Origin: Streptomyces sp. NP160
GTDB lineage: Bacteria; Actinomycetota; Actinomycetes; Actinomycetales; Quadrisphaeraceae
Assembly: GCF_006335115.1 (NCBI RefSeq)
Contig: NZ_VDMJ01000025.1
Span: 31,734 to 71,075 of the forward strand
Reading direction: 5' to 3'
Length of the DNA: 39,342 nt
The position numbers were made by a program, and so were the translations under genes. The notes under the pieces are model-generated. The model saw only the letters and a list, made by a program, of their open reading frames with translations. It was not told the origin of the DNA and made no database searches. Position 1 is the stretch's first letter, and each line of letters begins with the position of its first letter. Positions 24,523-32,707 of the stretch are shown in pieces.

Positions 24523-27500
24523 TCAGGGGCGCCGGACGCGCAGGGTCAGCACCTGGAACGGGCCCAGCAGCAGCTGGACGTCGCCGGCGCCGGAGACGGG
24601 CAGCTCCTCGGCGCGCTCGCCGGTCAGGGCGGTCCCGTGCAGGTCGGCCACGTGCACCGACGCCGACGGGAAGCCCAGCCGCAGCGTGCTCGACGTGCTC
24701 GCGCCCGTCGGCTCGTAGACGCGGAGCAGCACGTCGCCGGACCCGTCGTCGGCCAGGCGCACCGACTCGACCAGGGCGTCGCCGCTCGTCGTCGCCGCCA
24801 CGGACGGCACGGACACCGCGCCCGCCACGGCGCGCACGGGCAGGTTCAGCTCGTACCCGTGGCGCAGCGCCTCGCGCGGCGTGGCGGCGGGCGCCACCGC
24901 GTAGGTGAAGCGGTGGGTGCCCTGGTCGGCCTCGGGGTCGGGCACACGGGGAGCGCGCAGCAGCGACAGCCGCACGGTGGTGGCCGTCACGGCGGGCTGG
25001 CCGGGGCCGCCGCCGGTCGCGGAGCGGGTGACGTCGTGGCCGTAGGTGGAGTCGTTCGCGACGACGACGCCGAAGCCCGGCTCGGCGACGTGCACCCAGC
25101 GGTGCGCCGCCACCTCGAAGCGGGCGGCGTCCCAGCTGGTGTTGGTGTGCGTGGGGCGCGCGACGTGCCCGAACTGGATCTCGGAGGAGAACCGGTCGGC
25201 GTGCACGTGCAGCGGGAAGGCGGCCTTGAGCATCTTCTCGCGCTCGTGCCAGTCGACCTCGGTCTCCACCTCGAGGCGGTCCGAGCCGGCGCGCAGCACG
25301 AGCAGCTGCTCCACGCGGCTCTCGCCGAAGGTGCGGACCACCTTCACGGACGCGACGAGCGGGCCGGCGTCGACGACCTCGACCGACTCCGCCGAGACCA
25401 GGTCGACCACCTGGCGGCGGTAGTGCGCGTCGACGTCCCACGCGTCCCAGTACTTGGGGAAGTCGGTGTGCAGCTGCAGGAGGTTGGCCCGGTGCCCGGG
25501 CGCCACGAGCTCGCGGCCGGTGGTGACGTCGGTGATGGACGGCAGCAGCCCGTCGCCGTCGACGACGACGCGCAGCACGCCGTTGTCGAGCACGGTTCCG
25601 GGCTCGTCCCGCTCGACGCTCACGCCGAGGACGGCGACGTCGCCGGCACCCAGCGGCGAGGCCGACTGCGCGTCGACCGCCGCCAGCACGGCGGTGCGCC
25701 CGTCGGCGAGGCGCTGGCCGCTCTCGCCGTCGTCGGGACCGGAGGTCCCGGCCGGGAGCAGGGCCACGCCCCGGAAGGGCAGCGGGGCGGTGTTCAGCAG
25801 AGACAGGCCCCCACCCGAGGCCAGCGACGCCGCGGCCCCCTCCACGAGGGCGCCCAGCTCGGCGGCCACGCGACCGTAGGTCTCCTCGGCCTGGCGGTGC
25901 ACCCACGCGATGGAGGAGCCGGGGAGGATGTCGTGGAACTGGTGCAGCAGCACCGTCTTCCACAGCGCGTCGAGGTCGGCCTCGGGGTAGCTCGCACCGG
26001 CTCCCACGGCGGCGGCGGTGGCCCACAGCTCCGCCTCGCGCAGCAGGTGCTCGCTGCGGCGGTTGCCACGCTTGGTGCGCGCCTGGGACGTGTAGGTGCC
26101 GCGGTGCAGCTCGAGGTACAGCTCGCCGGACCAGACCGGAGCGTCGACGTACTCCGCCTGCGCCCTCGCGAAGAAGTCGTCCGGGTGCTCGATGACCACG
26201 CGGGGGCTGCCCTCGAGGTCGGCGGTGCGGCGCGCCTTCTCCACCATCTCGCGGGTGGGGCCGCCACCGCCGTCGCCGTGCCCGAACGGGTACAGCGACG
26301 TGGTCGCGCGCCCCTTGTCCTGGAAGTTCTTGACGATGTGCGCGAGCTCGGCGCCGTCGAAGTTGCCGTTGTAGGTGTCGGCGGGCGGGAAGTGCGTGAA
26401 GATCCTCGACCCGTCGATGCCCTCCCACCAGAACGAGTGGTGGGGGAACGTGTTGGTCTCGTTCCAGGAGATCTTCTGGGTGAGGAACCAGTCGAAGCCG
26501 GCCAGGCGCGCCAGCTGCGGGTAGGCGGCGGTGTAGCCGAAGGAGTCCGGCAGCCAGACGCCGTGCGGCTCCACGTCCAGCTGCTCGCGGAAGAACTTCG
26601 TGCCCACCACGATCTGCCGCGCGAGGGCCTCACCGCCGGGCAGGTTGCCGTCCGCCTCGACCCACTGCCCGCCCACGGGGGCCCAGGTGCCGGCGGCGAT
26701 GGCCTTCTTGATGCGCTCGAAGACCACCGGGTAGCGCTCCTGCGTCCACGCGTACTGCTGCGCGGAGGAGCAGGCGAAGACGAGGTCGGGGTACTCCTCG
26801 GCCAGCGCCGCCACGTTGGAGAAGGTGCGGCTGTTCTTGCGCATCGTCTCGCGCAGCGGCCACAGCCACGCGGAGTCGATGTGGGCGTGGCCCGCGGCGG
26901 AGACGACGTGGGCGCTGGCGGTGGCGGGCTTGGCGAGCGCCGGGGCGAGGGCGGCGCGCGCCGCGGAGGCGGTTCTGGAGACGTCGGCGAGGTCGAGCGC
27001 GTCGACGCAGCGCTCGAGGGCGAAGAGCAGCTCGGCGCGGCGGGGGTCGCCCACGGCCAGCTCCTCGGCCAGCTCGCGGGCCACCTCGACGTCCAGCTGG
27101 AGGGCGTAGACCTCTTCGTCGAGGACGGCGAGGTCAGCCTTCTCGAAGGTGTAGATCGGGTCCGAGCCCGCCGTGTCCGGGTGCCCCAGCGGCGTGGGGA
27201 GCATGCCCTTGGCGAGGATGTCGGGGTTGGCGGCGGCCTCCAGCAGGAGGTCGACCTGCTCGCCGCCGGTGGCCGGGCGGGCGATCGGCACGTACTGGTT
27301 GCGCGGCGCGACGCCCTTGACCGGCACGCCGTCGGCGGTGTGCACGAGGCCCTCGGCCTGGTTGCCCGGCCAGTCGCCCACGAAGCCGAGGTCGATGACG
27401 GCCTCGACGCGCTGCCCCGCCCAGGCCGCCGGCACCTCGCCGGTGAGGCGGAACCAGCTGGTCGACCACGGCCGTCCCCAGCGGGTCCCCGTGGTGAACG

Positions 27501-27663
27501 GCTCGTAGGTGGCGCTCAGGGCCTCGGCCACGGGCACCGGTTCACCGGGCACGTGCCACACGGCCATCTGCAGCGGGGTGGTCTCGCGGTAGACCGCAGG
27601 GACGATGCGCTCGAGCAGGATGCGCTCGACGCGCTTCGCAACGTGGCGGGTGTCGTCGTGCAC
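24523..27663 (-). CDS. Alpha-mannosidase, GH38
   Basis: This 1046-residue enzyme is a bacterial GH38 alpha-mannosidase. It has the N-terminal beta domain (TPLQMAVWHVPG to about residue 240), the catalytic start GHAHIDSAWLWPLRET (zinc ligands His261 and Asp263), WLPDSFGYTAAYPQL with nucleophile and zinc ligand Asp373, and PFGHGDGGGGPTREM. The large beta-sandwich C-terminal half ends LTLRVRRP. It removes alpha-mannose from N-glycan-like or mannan oligosaccharides. The GTG at 27663 (VHDDTRHVAK) is supported by AGGAG four bases upstream; the open frame continues into the DeoR gene but is not used. There is no signal peptide. It lies 44 bases after the DeoR gene. Confidence 0.94.
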   Translation of the reverse strand: MHDDTRHVAKRVERILLERIVPAVYRETTPLQMAVWHVPGEPVPVAEALSATYEPFTTGTRWGRPWSTSWFRLTGEVPAAWAGQRVEAVIDLGFVGDWPGNQAEGLVHTADGVPVKGVAPRNQYVPIARPATGGEQVDLLLEAAANPDILAKGMLPTPLGHPDTAGSDPIYTFEKADLAVLDEEVYALQLDVEVARELAEELAVGDPRRAELLFALERCVDALDLADVSRTASAARAALAPALAKPATASAHVVSAAGHAHIDSAWLWPLRETMRKNSRTFSNVAALAEEYPDLVFACSSAQQYAWTQERYPVVFERIKKAIAAGTWAPVGGQWVEADGNLPGGEALARQIVVGTKFFREQLDVEPHGVWLPDSFGYTAAYPQLARLAGFDWFLTQKISWNETNTFPHHSFWWEGIDGSRIFTHFPPADTYNGNFDGAELAHIVKNFQDKGRATTSLYPFGHGDGGGGPTREMVEKARRTADLEGSPRVVIEHPDDFFARAQAEYVDAPVWSGELYLELHRGTYTSQARTKRGNRRSEHLLREAELWATAAAVGAGASYPEADLDALWKTVLLHQFHDILPGSSIAWVHRQAEETYGRVAAELGALVEGAAASLASGGGLSLLNTAPLPFRGVALLPAGTSGPDDGESGQRLADGRTAVLAAVDAQSASPLGAGDVAVLGVSVERDEPGTVLDNGVLRVVVDGDGLLPSITDVTTGRELVAPGHRANLLQLHTDFPKYWDAWDVDAHYRRQVVDLVSAESVEVVDAGPLVASVKVVRTFGESRVEQLLVLRAGSDRLEVETEVDWHEREKMLKAAFPLHVHADRFSSEIQFGHVARPTHTNTSWDAARFEVAAHRWVHVAEPGFGVVVANDSTYGHDVTRSATGGGPGQPAVTATTVRLSLLRAPRVPDPEADQGTHRFTYAVAPAATPREALRHGYELNLPVRAVAGAVSVPSVAATTSGDALVESVRLADDGSGDVLLRVYEPTGASTSSTLRLGFPSASVHVADLHGTALTGERAEELPVSGAGDVQLLLGPFQVLTLRVRRP

Positions 27664-27707
27664 GGGACTCCTCGGTCGGTGGTTCTCAGGCGGATGGGCC
27701 GGTCTTC

Positions 27708-28502
27708 TCAGACCGCGGTGAGGCGACTGGGGGTCCCGGCGGCGACGTGCGCGCGGCGGACCTCGACCCCGGCGGCCTCCAGCGCCGCGCAGGTGGCGGG
27801 GTCCGCGCCCTCCTCGGTGACGACGACGTCGAGCGCGGAGGCGTCGCACACGCGGGCCACGCCGGAGCCGGGGAACTTGGAGGCGTCGGCCGCCAGGACC
27901 ACGCGCTCGCTCGCGGCGATCATGGCGCGCTTGATGGGCACCTCGACGATGGTCGTGTCCATCACGGACCCGTCGGGGGCGATGCCGCTGGTGCCCAGGA
28001 CCAGCACGTCGGCGCGCACCTGGCGCAGCGCGTCCTCGGCGAGGAAGCCGACCAGGGAGCGGTACTGGCGCCGGTGGACGCCTCCCAGGACGACCAGCTC
28101 GACGGCGTCGTCGTCGCGGAGCTCGTCGAAGACGGCCATGTTCGTGGTGACGACGGTGATCTGGCGCCCGTGCAGGTGGGTGGCCACCTGGTGGGCGGTG
28201 GTGCCGATGTCGAGCAGCACGGTCTGGCCGTCCTGCACCATCTCGGCGCACGCGGCGGCCAGGGCCTGCTTCTCGGGCACGCGGACGTCGGCGACCTGGG
28301 CGAAGGGCTCGTCGCGCTCCTCGGGAAGAGGAGCCGCGCCGCCGTACACGCGCTTGAGCAGCCCCTCCTCGTCGAGGGCGATGAGGTCCCGCCGGATGGT
28401 GGCGGCGCTCTGCCCGAGCCTGTCGACGAGCGCGGTGATCGACACCGGCCCGTCGGAACGGACGATGCTGAGGATCATCTGCTGACGGCGCTCGGCGAGC
28501 AT
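27708..28502 (-). CDS. DeoR-family transcriptional regulator (second copy)
   Basis: This 264-residue regulator has the DeoR helix-turn-helix (RRQQMILSIVRSDGPVSIT and VDRLGQSAATIRRDLIALDEEG) and the sugar-phosphate sensor domain (LDIGTTAHQVATHL, TNMAVFDEL, VLGGVHRRQYRSLVG, DASKFPGSG). It heads the mannosidase-fucosidase operon and faces the second ABC importer. A 12-bp palindrome lies in both promoters, so it probably represses both directions. The ATG at 28502 has TACTGT seven bases upstream and no Shine-Dalgarno, so its transcript is probably leaderless. It is clearly diverged from the first DeoR copy. Confidence 0.94.
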   Translation of the reverse strand: MLAERRQQMILSIVRSDGPVSITALVDRLGQSAATIRRDLIALDEEGLLKRVYGGAAPLPEERDEPFAQVADVRVPEKQALAAACAEMVQDGQTVLLDIGTTAHQVATHLHGRQITVVTTNMAVFDELRDDDAVELVVLGGVHRRQYRSLVGFLAEDALRQVRADVLVLGTSGIAPDGSVMDTTIVEVPIKRAMIAASERVVLAADASKFPGSGVARVCDASALDVVVTEEGADPATCAALEAAGVEVRRAHVAAGTPSRLTAV

Positions 28503-28509
28503 GTTCCGG

Positions 28510-28538
28510 ACAGTACCTTGCGGACTTCTTCACGTGAA
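28510..28538 (-). promoter_or_regulatory. Promoter of the DeoR-mannosidase-fucosidase operon
   Basis: Read leftward, TTCACG (about 28533-28538) and TACTGT (28510-28515) are 17 bases apart. The -35 lies inside the CTTCACGTGAAG palindrome. The start point would coincide with the DeoR ATG. Confidence 0.55.
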
Positions 28539-28547
28539 GGCTAACTT
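28518..28547 (+). promoter_or_regulatory. Promoter of the second ABC importer operon
   Basis: TTGCGG (28518-28523) and TAACTT (28542-28547) are 18 bases apart. The palindrome at 28528-28539 fills the spacer. The leader to the binding-protein GTG would be about 80 bases and contains a tandem 10-bp repeat. Confidence 0.5.
28528..28539. promoter_or_regulatory. Shared palindromic operator CTTCACGTGAAG
   Basis: This is a perfect 12-bp palindrome in the 132-base divergent region. It covers the -35 of the DeoR operon and the spacer of the importer promoter. The DeoR regulator encoded alongside is the likely binder. Confidence 0.6.
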
Positions 28548-28567
28548 CCCCCCACGGATCGCCAAAC

Positions 28568-28587
28568 TCCTTCAGAATCCTTCAGAA
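28568..28587. repeat. Two perfect tandem copies of TCCTTCAGAA
   Basis: Two identical 10-bp units abut exactly, one DNA helical turn apart, 20-30 bases downstream of the importer promoter. CTTC elements also occur in the nearby palindrome, so the repeat may be an additional regulator site. Confidence 0.6.
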
Positions 28588-28634
28588 GCGTGCGCGGCGG
28601 TCGGCCAGCGCCGGCTCACCCCAGGAGCGTCCCC

Positions 28635-29918
28635 GTGAACGTGTCCCGCAGGTCCTTCCTCCTCACCTCCGGCCTGCTCGGCCTGGCCGGCACGGGAGCG
28701 CTGACGGCCTGCGGGTCCAGCGGCTCCGCCGGCGGCGGTGGGGGTGACGGCGAGGAGCTCGCCTTCTGGATCTGGTCGGGCGCCATCTCCGAGAAGGTCG
28801 TCGACGACGTCGCCGCCTCGGTGGCGAGCACGGTGGAGATCACCCCGTCGATCATCGGCGGCGACTTCAAGCAGCGCCTCACCACCACGCTCTCCTCGGG
28901 GCAGTCCGTGCCCGACATCACCGGCGTCAAGGGCGAGGACATGCCGTCCTTCCTCGCGCAGGCCGAGGCGTTCCTGGACCTCAACGACCTGGGCGCCGAG
29001 GACATCGCGTCCTCGTTCGCGGCCGCCAAGTACGCGGCGGCCACCACCGCGGACGGCAAGCAGATCGGTCTGCCGATCGACCTGGGCCCCACCGCCACCT
29101 ACTACCGCGAGGACCAGTGGGCCCAGGCCGGTCTGCCGACCGACCCCGCGGCGGCCGGCCAGCTCGTGGCCACCTGGGACGGCTGGTTCCAGGCCGCCAA
29201 GACGGTCAAGGCGGCCACCGGTGCTGCCTCCATCCGCAACAGCACCGACGTCTTCGCCGTGGCGCTGGCGCAGCAGCCGGAGACCTTCGTCACCAAGGCC
29301 GGTGCGTGGGCCGGTGACGGCGACGCCGTCAGGGGCGCGTGGGACCTCGCCGTCCGCAGCCACACCGACGGCGTCTCCGCAGCCCTCTTCGACGCCACCG
29401 GGTACAACCAGGCCCTCGCCGCCGGCACCGTCGGCGGCCACGTGGGCCCGGCCTGGTTCGGCCTCGACATCGCCAGCGGCGCCCCCGACACCTCCGGGAA
29501 GTGGCGCGTCACCGGCACCCCCGCCGGGCCGGCCAACATCGGCGGCTCCTTCCTCGCCCTGACCACCGCCTGCCGCAACCCGCAGGCGGCCTTCGACTAC
29601 ATCAAGACGCTGCTCACGCCGGAGAACGCGGCGATCAGCTTCACCGACGCGAGCGTCTTCCCCGCGACCACCGCGGCCTACTCGCTGCCGGCGCTCACGG
29701 CGGGGCAGGACTTCTACGGAGGGCAGGCGACCATCGACGTCTTCGGGCCCGCGGCCGAGCAGCTGCCCACCGTCTACGACGACCCGAACAACGCTGCCAT
29801 CGCGGCGCCGTACTACACGGAGCTGTCCAACGTCGAGGGCGGCAAGGACCCCGCCGCGGCGTGGACGGACGCGGTGGCCGCCGCGAAGCAGGTCGCCGAC
29901 CGCGCGGGCGTGCAGTGA
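28635..29918 (+). CDS. Sugar ABC transporter substrate-binding lipoprotein (second importer)
   Basis: This 427-residue protein opens with a twin-arginine lipoprotein signal: SRRSFLLTSGLLGLAG, then lipobox LTACGSS (Cys near residue 25) and a Gly-rich linker. The mature part is a family 1 solute-binding protein (ELAFWIWSGAISEKVVDDV, PIDLGPTATYYREDQW). GTG at 28635 is chosen over an earlier in-frame start because AGGAG lies seven bases upstream and the signal peptide begins there. It leads the importer operon divergent from the DeoR-mannosidase-fucosidase operon, so a mannose- or fucose-containing oligosaccharide is a reasonable but unproven ligand. Confidence 0.93.
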   Translation: MNVSRRSFLLTSGLLGLAGTGALTACGSSGSAGGGGGDGEELAFWIWSGAISEKVVDDVAASVASTVEITPSIIGGDFKQRLTTTLSSGQSVPDITGVKGEDMPSFLAQAEAFLDLNDLGAEDIASSFAAAKYAAATTADGKQIGLPIDLGPTATYYREDQWAQAGLPTDPAAAGQLVATWDGWFQAAKTVKAATGAASIRNSTDVFAVALAQQPETFVTKAGAWAGDGDAVRGAWDLAVRSHTDGVSAALFDATGYNQALAAGTVGGHVGPAWFGLDIASGAPDTSGKWRVTGTPAGPANIGGSFLALTTACRNPQAAFDYIKTLLTPENAAISFTDASVFPATTAAYSLPALTAGQDFYGGQATIDVFGPAAEQLPTVYDDPNNAAIAAPYYTELSNVEGGKDPAAAWTDAVAAAKQVADRAGVQ

Positions 29919-29919
29919 G

Positions 29920-30930
29920 ATGACGCTCACCGCGCCCTCGGGTGCCGCCGGCCCCGGGGCCGCGGCAGCAGCGGCGGGGAGGGGGCGGCGCCGCAGGGCG
30001 CTCCGCCCGCTCCCCGCCCGACGGGGCGGGTCGCAGCAGCGGCTCGCCCCGGTCTACCTGGCGATCGCGCCGTTCTTCGTGCTCTTCGGCGTCTTCGTCA
30101 TCATCCCCGTGTGCTTCTCGGTGTGGCTGTCGTTCCAGAAGTACAGCGTGCTCGGCGGCATCGGCGCCTCGGAGTTCGTCGGGCTGCGGCAGTTCGAGTT
30201 CCTCGTGCAGGACGCCACCTTCCGCAGGGCCCTCTTCAACACCCTCGTCATCTGGGTGCTGGGCACGTTCCCCATGCTGGGCCTGGCCCTCGTCATCGCC
30301 GCGATGATCAACAGCGTCACGCGCCTCAAGGCCTTCTACCGGCTGGCGTTCTTCCTGCCCAACGTCACGTCGATCGTGGCGGTGACGCTCTTCTTCGGGG
30401 CCCTGTTCAGCGAGCAGTTCGGGCTGGTCAACCAGCTCCTCGGGGCGGTGGGCCTCGGAGGCGTGCCGTGGCTGAGCGACCCGTGGGCGATGAAGGTGGT
30501 GGTGGCCGTGCTCATCACCTGGCAGTGGTGCGGCTACAACGCCGTCCTGTACCTGGCCGGGATGCAGGCCATCCCCGGTGACGTCTACGAGGCCGCGGCG
30601 CTCGACGGCGCCGGTCCGGTCCGCTGCTTCTTCTCCATCACCCTGCCGCTGCTGCGGCCCGTCATCCTCTTCACCACGGTGATCTCGACCATCACCACGC
30701 TGCAGACCTTCACCGAGCCCCAGGTGCTCTTCGGGTCCAACACGGCCGTGAACCCCAACTCCGGCGGGCCGGGCCAGGGCGCGCTGACGATGGTCCTGTA
30801 CTTCTACCAGCAGGCCTTCAACAACAACGACTACGGCTACGGCGCAGCGATCGCGCTCGGCGTCTTCGCCGTGGTGCTCGCCTTCGTGGTCATCAACTTC
30901 CGCCTCGCCCGCACCGGAGAGGACTCCTGA
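29920..30930 (+). CDS. Sugar ABC transporter permease (MalF type, second importer)
   Basis: This 336-residue protein has a 45-residue Ala/Arg-rich cytoplasmic start and about six membrane helices (VYLAIAPFFVLFGVFVIIPV first). The EAA loop reads GDVYEAAALDGAGPVRCFF. The ATG comes one base after the binding-protein stop, so translation is coupled. It ends overlapping the start of the next permease by one base (TGATG). It forms the channel with that partner; no ATPase gene follows. Confidence 0.93.
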   Translation: MTLTAPSGAAGPGAAAAAAGRGRRRRALRPLPARRGGSQQRLAPVYLAIAPFFVLFGVFVIIPVCFSVWLSFQKYSVLGGIGASEFVGLRQFEFLVQDATFRRALFNTLVIWVLGTFPMLGLALVIAAMINSVTRLKAFYRLAFFLPNVTSIVAVTLFFGALFSEQFGLVNQLLGAVGLGGVPWLSDPWAMKVVVAVLITWQWCGYNAVLYLAGMQAIPGDVYEAAALDGAGPVRCFFSITLPLLRPVILFTTVISTITTLQTFTEPQVLFGSNTAVNPNSGGPGQGALTMVLYFYQQAFNNNDYGYGAAIALGVFAVVLAFVVINFRLARTGEDS

Positions 30931-31769
30931 TGGCCGACCGCGCTCGCCTCGCGGCACGCCGCCGCGCCCTGGTGCCGCACCTGCTGCTGTGGGTCGGCGT
31001 CGTGGTGGCGCTCTTCCCCTTCTACTGGTCGGTGGTCATGGCCACCAACACCACGCGCGACATCTTCTCGACGCCGCCGAAGCTCGTGCCCGGCCCGCAC
31101 CTGGTGGAGAACGTGCAGAACGTCTTCTCCCGGATCGACTTCTGGGGGGCGCTGGCCAACACCGCGCTCGTCGCCGTCGTCACCACGGTCGCCGTGCTCA
31201 CCCTGGACTCCCTGGCTGCCTTCGCCTTCGCGAAGTTCGACTTCCCGGGGCGGCGGGTGCTGTTCGGGATGCTCCTGCTGCTGTTCATGCTGCCTGCGCA
31301 GCTCTCGCTGATCCCGCAGTTCATCATCATGCGTGAGCTCGGGTTCGTCGGTCAGCTCCAGGCGCTCGTGCTGCCGGCGACCGCCAACGCCTTCGGCGTC
31401 TTCTGGATGCGGCAGTACATGTCCACCTCCGTGCCCGACGAGGTGCTCGACGCGGCGCGCATGGACGGCTGCGGCTTCTTCCGGCAGTGGTGGCACGTGG
31501 CGCTGCCCACGGCGCGGCCCGGTCTGGCCTTCCTCGCCATCTACACCTTCGTCGCCGCGTGGAACGACTACGTGTGGCCCCTCATCGTGCTGGTCGACCC
31601 CGGCGTGCAGACGCTGCAGACGTCGCTGGCGCAGCTCAACGTCAGCTTCGGAACCGACTACTCCATGGTCATGGCCGGAGCCCTCCTGGCCGTCATCCCG
31701 ATCATGGTGGCGTTCCTCTTCCTGTCCCGGTGGTTCGTCGCCGACGGCGTCGCGGGCGCCGTGAAGTGA
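30930..31769 (+). CDS. Sugar ABC transporter permease (MalG type, second importer)
   Basis: This 279-residue protein has about six helices (LLLWVGVVVALFPFYWSVVM first) and the MalG-type EAA loop PDEVLDAARMDGCGFFRQWWHVALP. The ATG overlaps the previous stop by one base. The operon ends here at a bulged hairpin (31772-31798). As with the first importer, the ATPase must come from elsewhere. Confidence 0.93.
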   Translation: MADRARLAARRRALVPHLLLWVGVVVALFPFYWSVVMATNTTRDIFSTPPKLVPGPHLVENVQNVFSRIDFWGALANTALVAVVTTVAVLTLDSLAAFAFAKFDFPGRRVLFGMLLLLFMLPAQLSLIPQFIIMRELGFVGQLQALVLPATANAFGVFWMRQYMSTSVPDEVLDAARMDGCGFFRQWWHVALPTARPGLAFLAIYTFVAAWNDYVWPLIVLVDPGVQTLQTSLAQLNVSFGTDYSMVMAGALLAVIPIMVAFLFLSRWFVADGVAGAVK

Positions 31770-31771
31770 CG

Positions 31772-31798
31772 CGTCCCGCGCGGCCGAGCGCGCGGACG
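31772..31798 (+). terminator. Terminator hairpin of the second importer operon
   Basis: CGTCC-C-GCGCG (31772-31782) pairs with CGCGC-GGACG (31789-31798) with one bulged C and a 6-base loop. It ends exactly where the -10 box of the next gene begins (31799). Confidence 0.65.
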
Positions 31799-31810
31799 TA
31801 GCCTCCTGGG

Positions 31811-32707
31811 GTGGCGGTGCTGGTCGACGACGCGCGCTGGCCGGCGCACGGCCGCCTGTGGGCGCACCTGGTCAGCGACACCTCCCTGGAGGAGCTGCAC
31901 GCCTTCGCGCGGGCTGCCGGGGTGCCCGCCCGCAGCTTCGACGCTGACCACTACGACGTGCCCGACGCCCTGGTCCCCGCGCTCGTCGCCGCCGGCGCCG
32001 AGCAGGTGGGCGGGCGCGAGCTGACCCGCCGGCTCATCGCCTCCGGGCTGCGCGTGACGCAGCGGGCCAAGGTCGGCGGCGCGCGCCGGCAGCCGCCGGA
32101 CTGGCCGGACCCGTCCGGCACCACCGCCGTCCTGCTGGCCGCCGGCGCGGGCACCCGCTTCGGCGGTCCGAAGGCGCTGGCGCGCGACGACGACGGCGAG
32201 CCGTGGCTGGTCCAGCGCGTCCGCGCGCTGCGCCAGGGCGGCTGCGACCGGGTGCTCGTGGTGCTCGGGGCACAGGCCGAGAGCGCGCGCGAGCTGGTGC
32301 CCGCCGACGGCGCGGTCGCCGTCGTCGTCGCACCCGATTGGGCGGACGGCATGAGCGCGTCCCTGCGGACGGGCCTGGCCGCGCTGGCCGCCCAGGAGCC
32401 GCCGGTGGCGGCGGCGCTGGTGGCGCTGGTCGACACCCCGGGCCTGCGGCCCGAGGTCGTGCGCCGGGTGCTCGGCGCCGTCCGGACCGCGCGCCCCACC
32501 CCCTCGGCGCTGGCCCGGGCCACCTACGGGGGGCGCCCCGGCCACCCCGTGCTCCTCGGGCGCGCGCACTGGTCCGCGGCCGCGGCGGCGGCCCGGGGCG
32601 ACCGCGGCGCGGGGCCCTACCTCCGCGCGGCGGGGGCCGCCCTGGTGGAGTGCGGCGACCTCGACGACGGTGCGGACCTCGACGAGCGACCTACGCTGGC
32701 CACGTGA
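31811..32707 (+). CDS. DUF4031 - MobA/MocA-like nucleotidyltransferase fusion
   Basis: This 298-residue protein joins two domains. Residues 1 to about 88 are a DUF4031 domain (VLVDDARWPAHGRLWAHLVSD, SLEELHAFA, FDADHYDVP, GRELTRRLIASGLR). Residues about 104-290 are a MobA-like NTP transferase with the signature LLAAGAGTRFGGPKAL (109-124), DWADGMSASLRTGL, ALVDTPGLRPEVV (metal-binding Asp) and GRPGHPVLL. The second part resembles MocA/CoxI-type enzymes that attach CTP or GTP to molybdopterin. Location beside moaE supports a molybdenum-cofactor role. The role of DUF4031 is unknown. The GTG has TAGCCT exactly six bases upstream and no ribosome site. Its stop overlaps the moaE GTG by four bases. 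Confidence 0.85.
   Translation: MAVLVDDARWPAHGRLWAHLVSDTSLEELHAFARAAGVPARSFDADHYDVPDALVPALVAAGAEQVGGRELTRRLIASGLRVTQRAKVGGARRQPPDWPDPSGTTAVLLAAGAGTRFGGPKALARDDDGEPWLVQRVRALRQGGCDRVLVVLGAQAESARELVPADGAVAVVVAPDWADGMSASLRTGLAALAAQEPPVAAALVALVDTPGLRPEVVRRVLGAVRTARPTPSALARATYGGRPGHPVLLGRAHWSAAAAAARGDRGAGPYLRAAGAALVECGDLDDGADLDERPTLAT

Noticed and set aside
23074-28485. 1803-codon plus-strand open frame opposite fucosidase, mannosidase and DeoR genes
   Set aside because: It is an antisense shadow: the minus-strand genes have full family motifs, and the plus frame has none.
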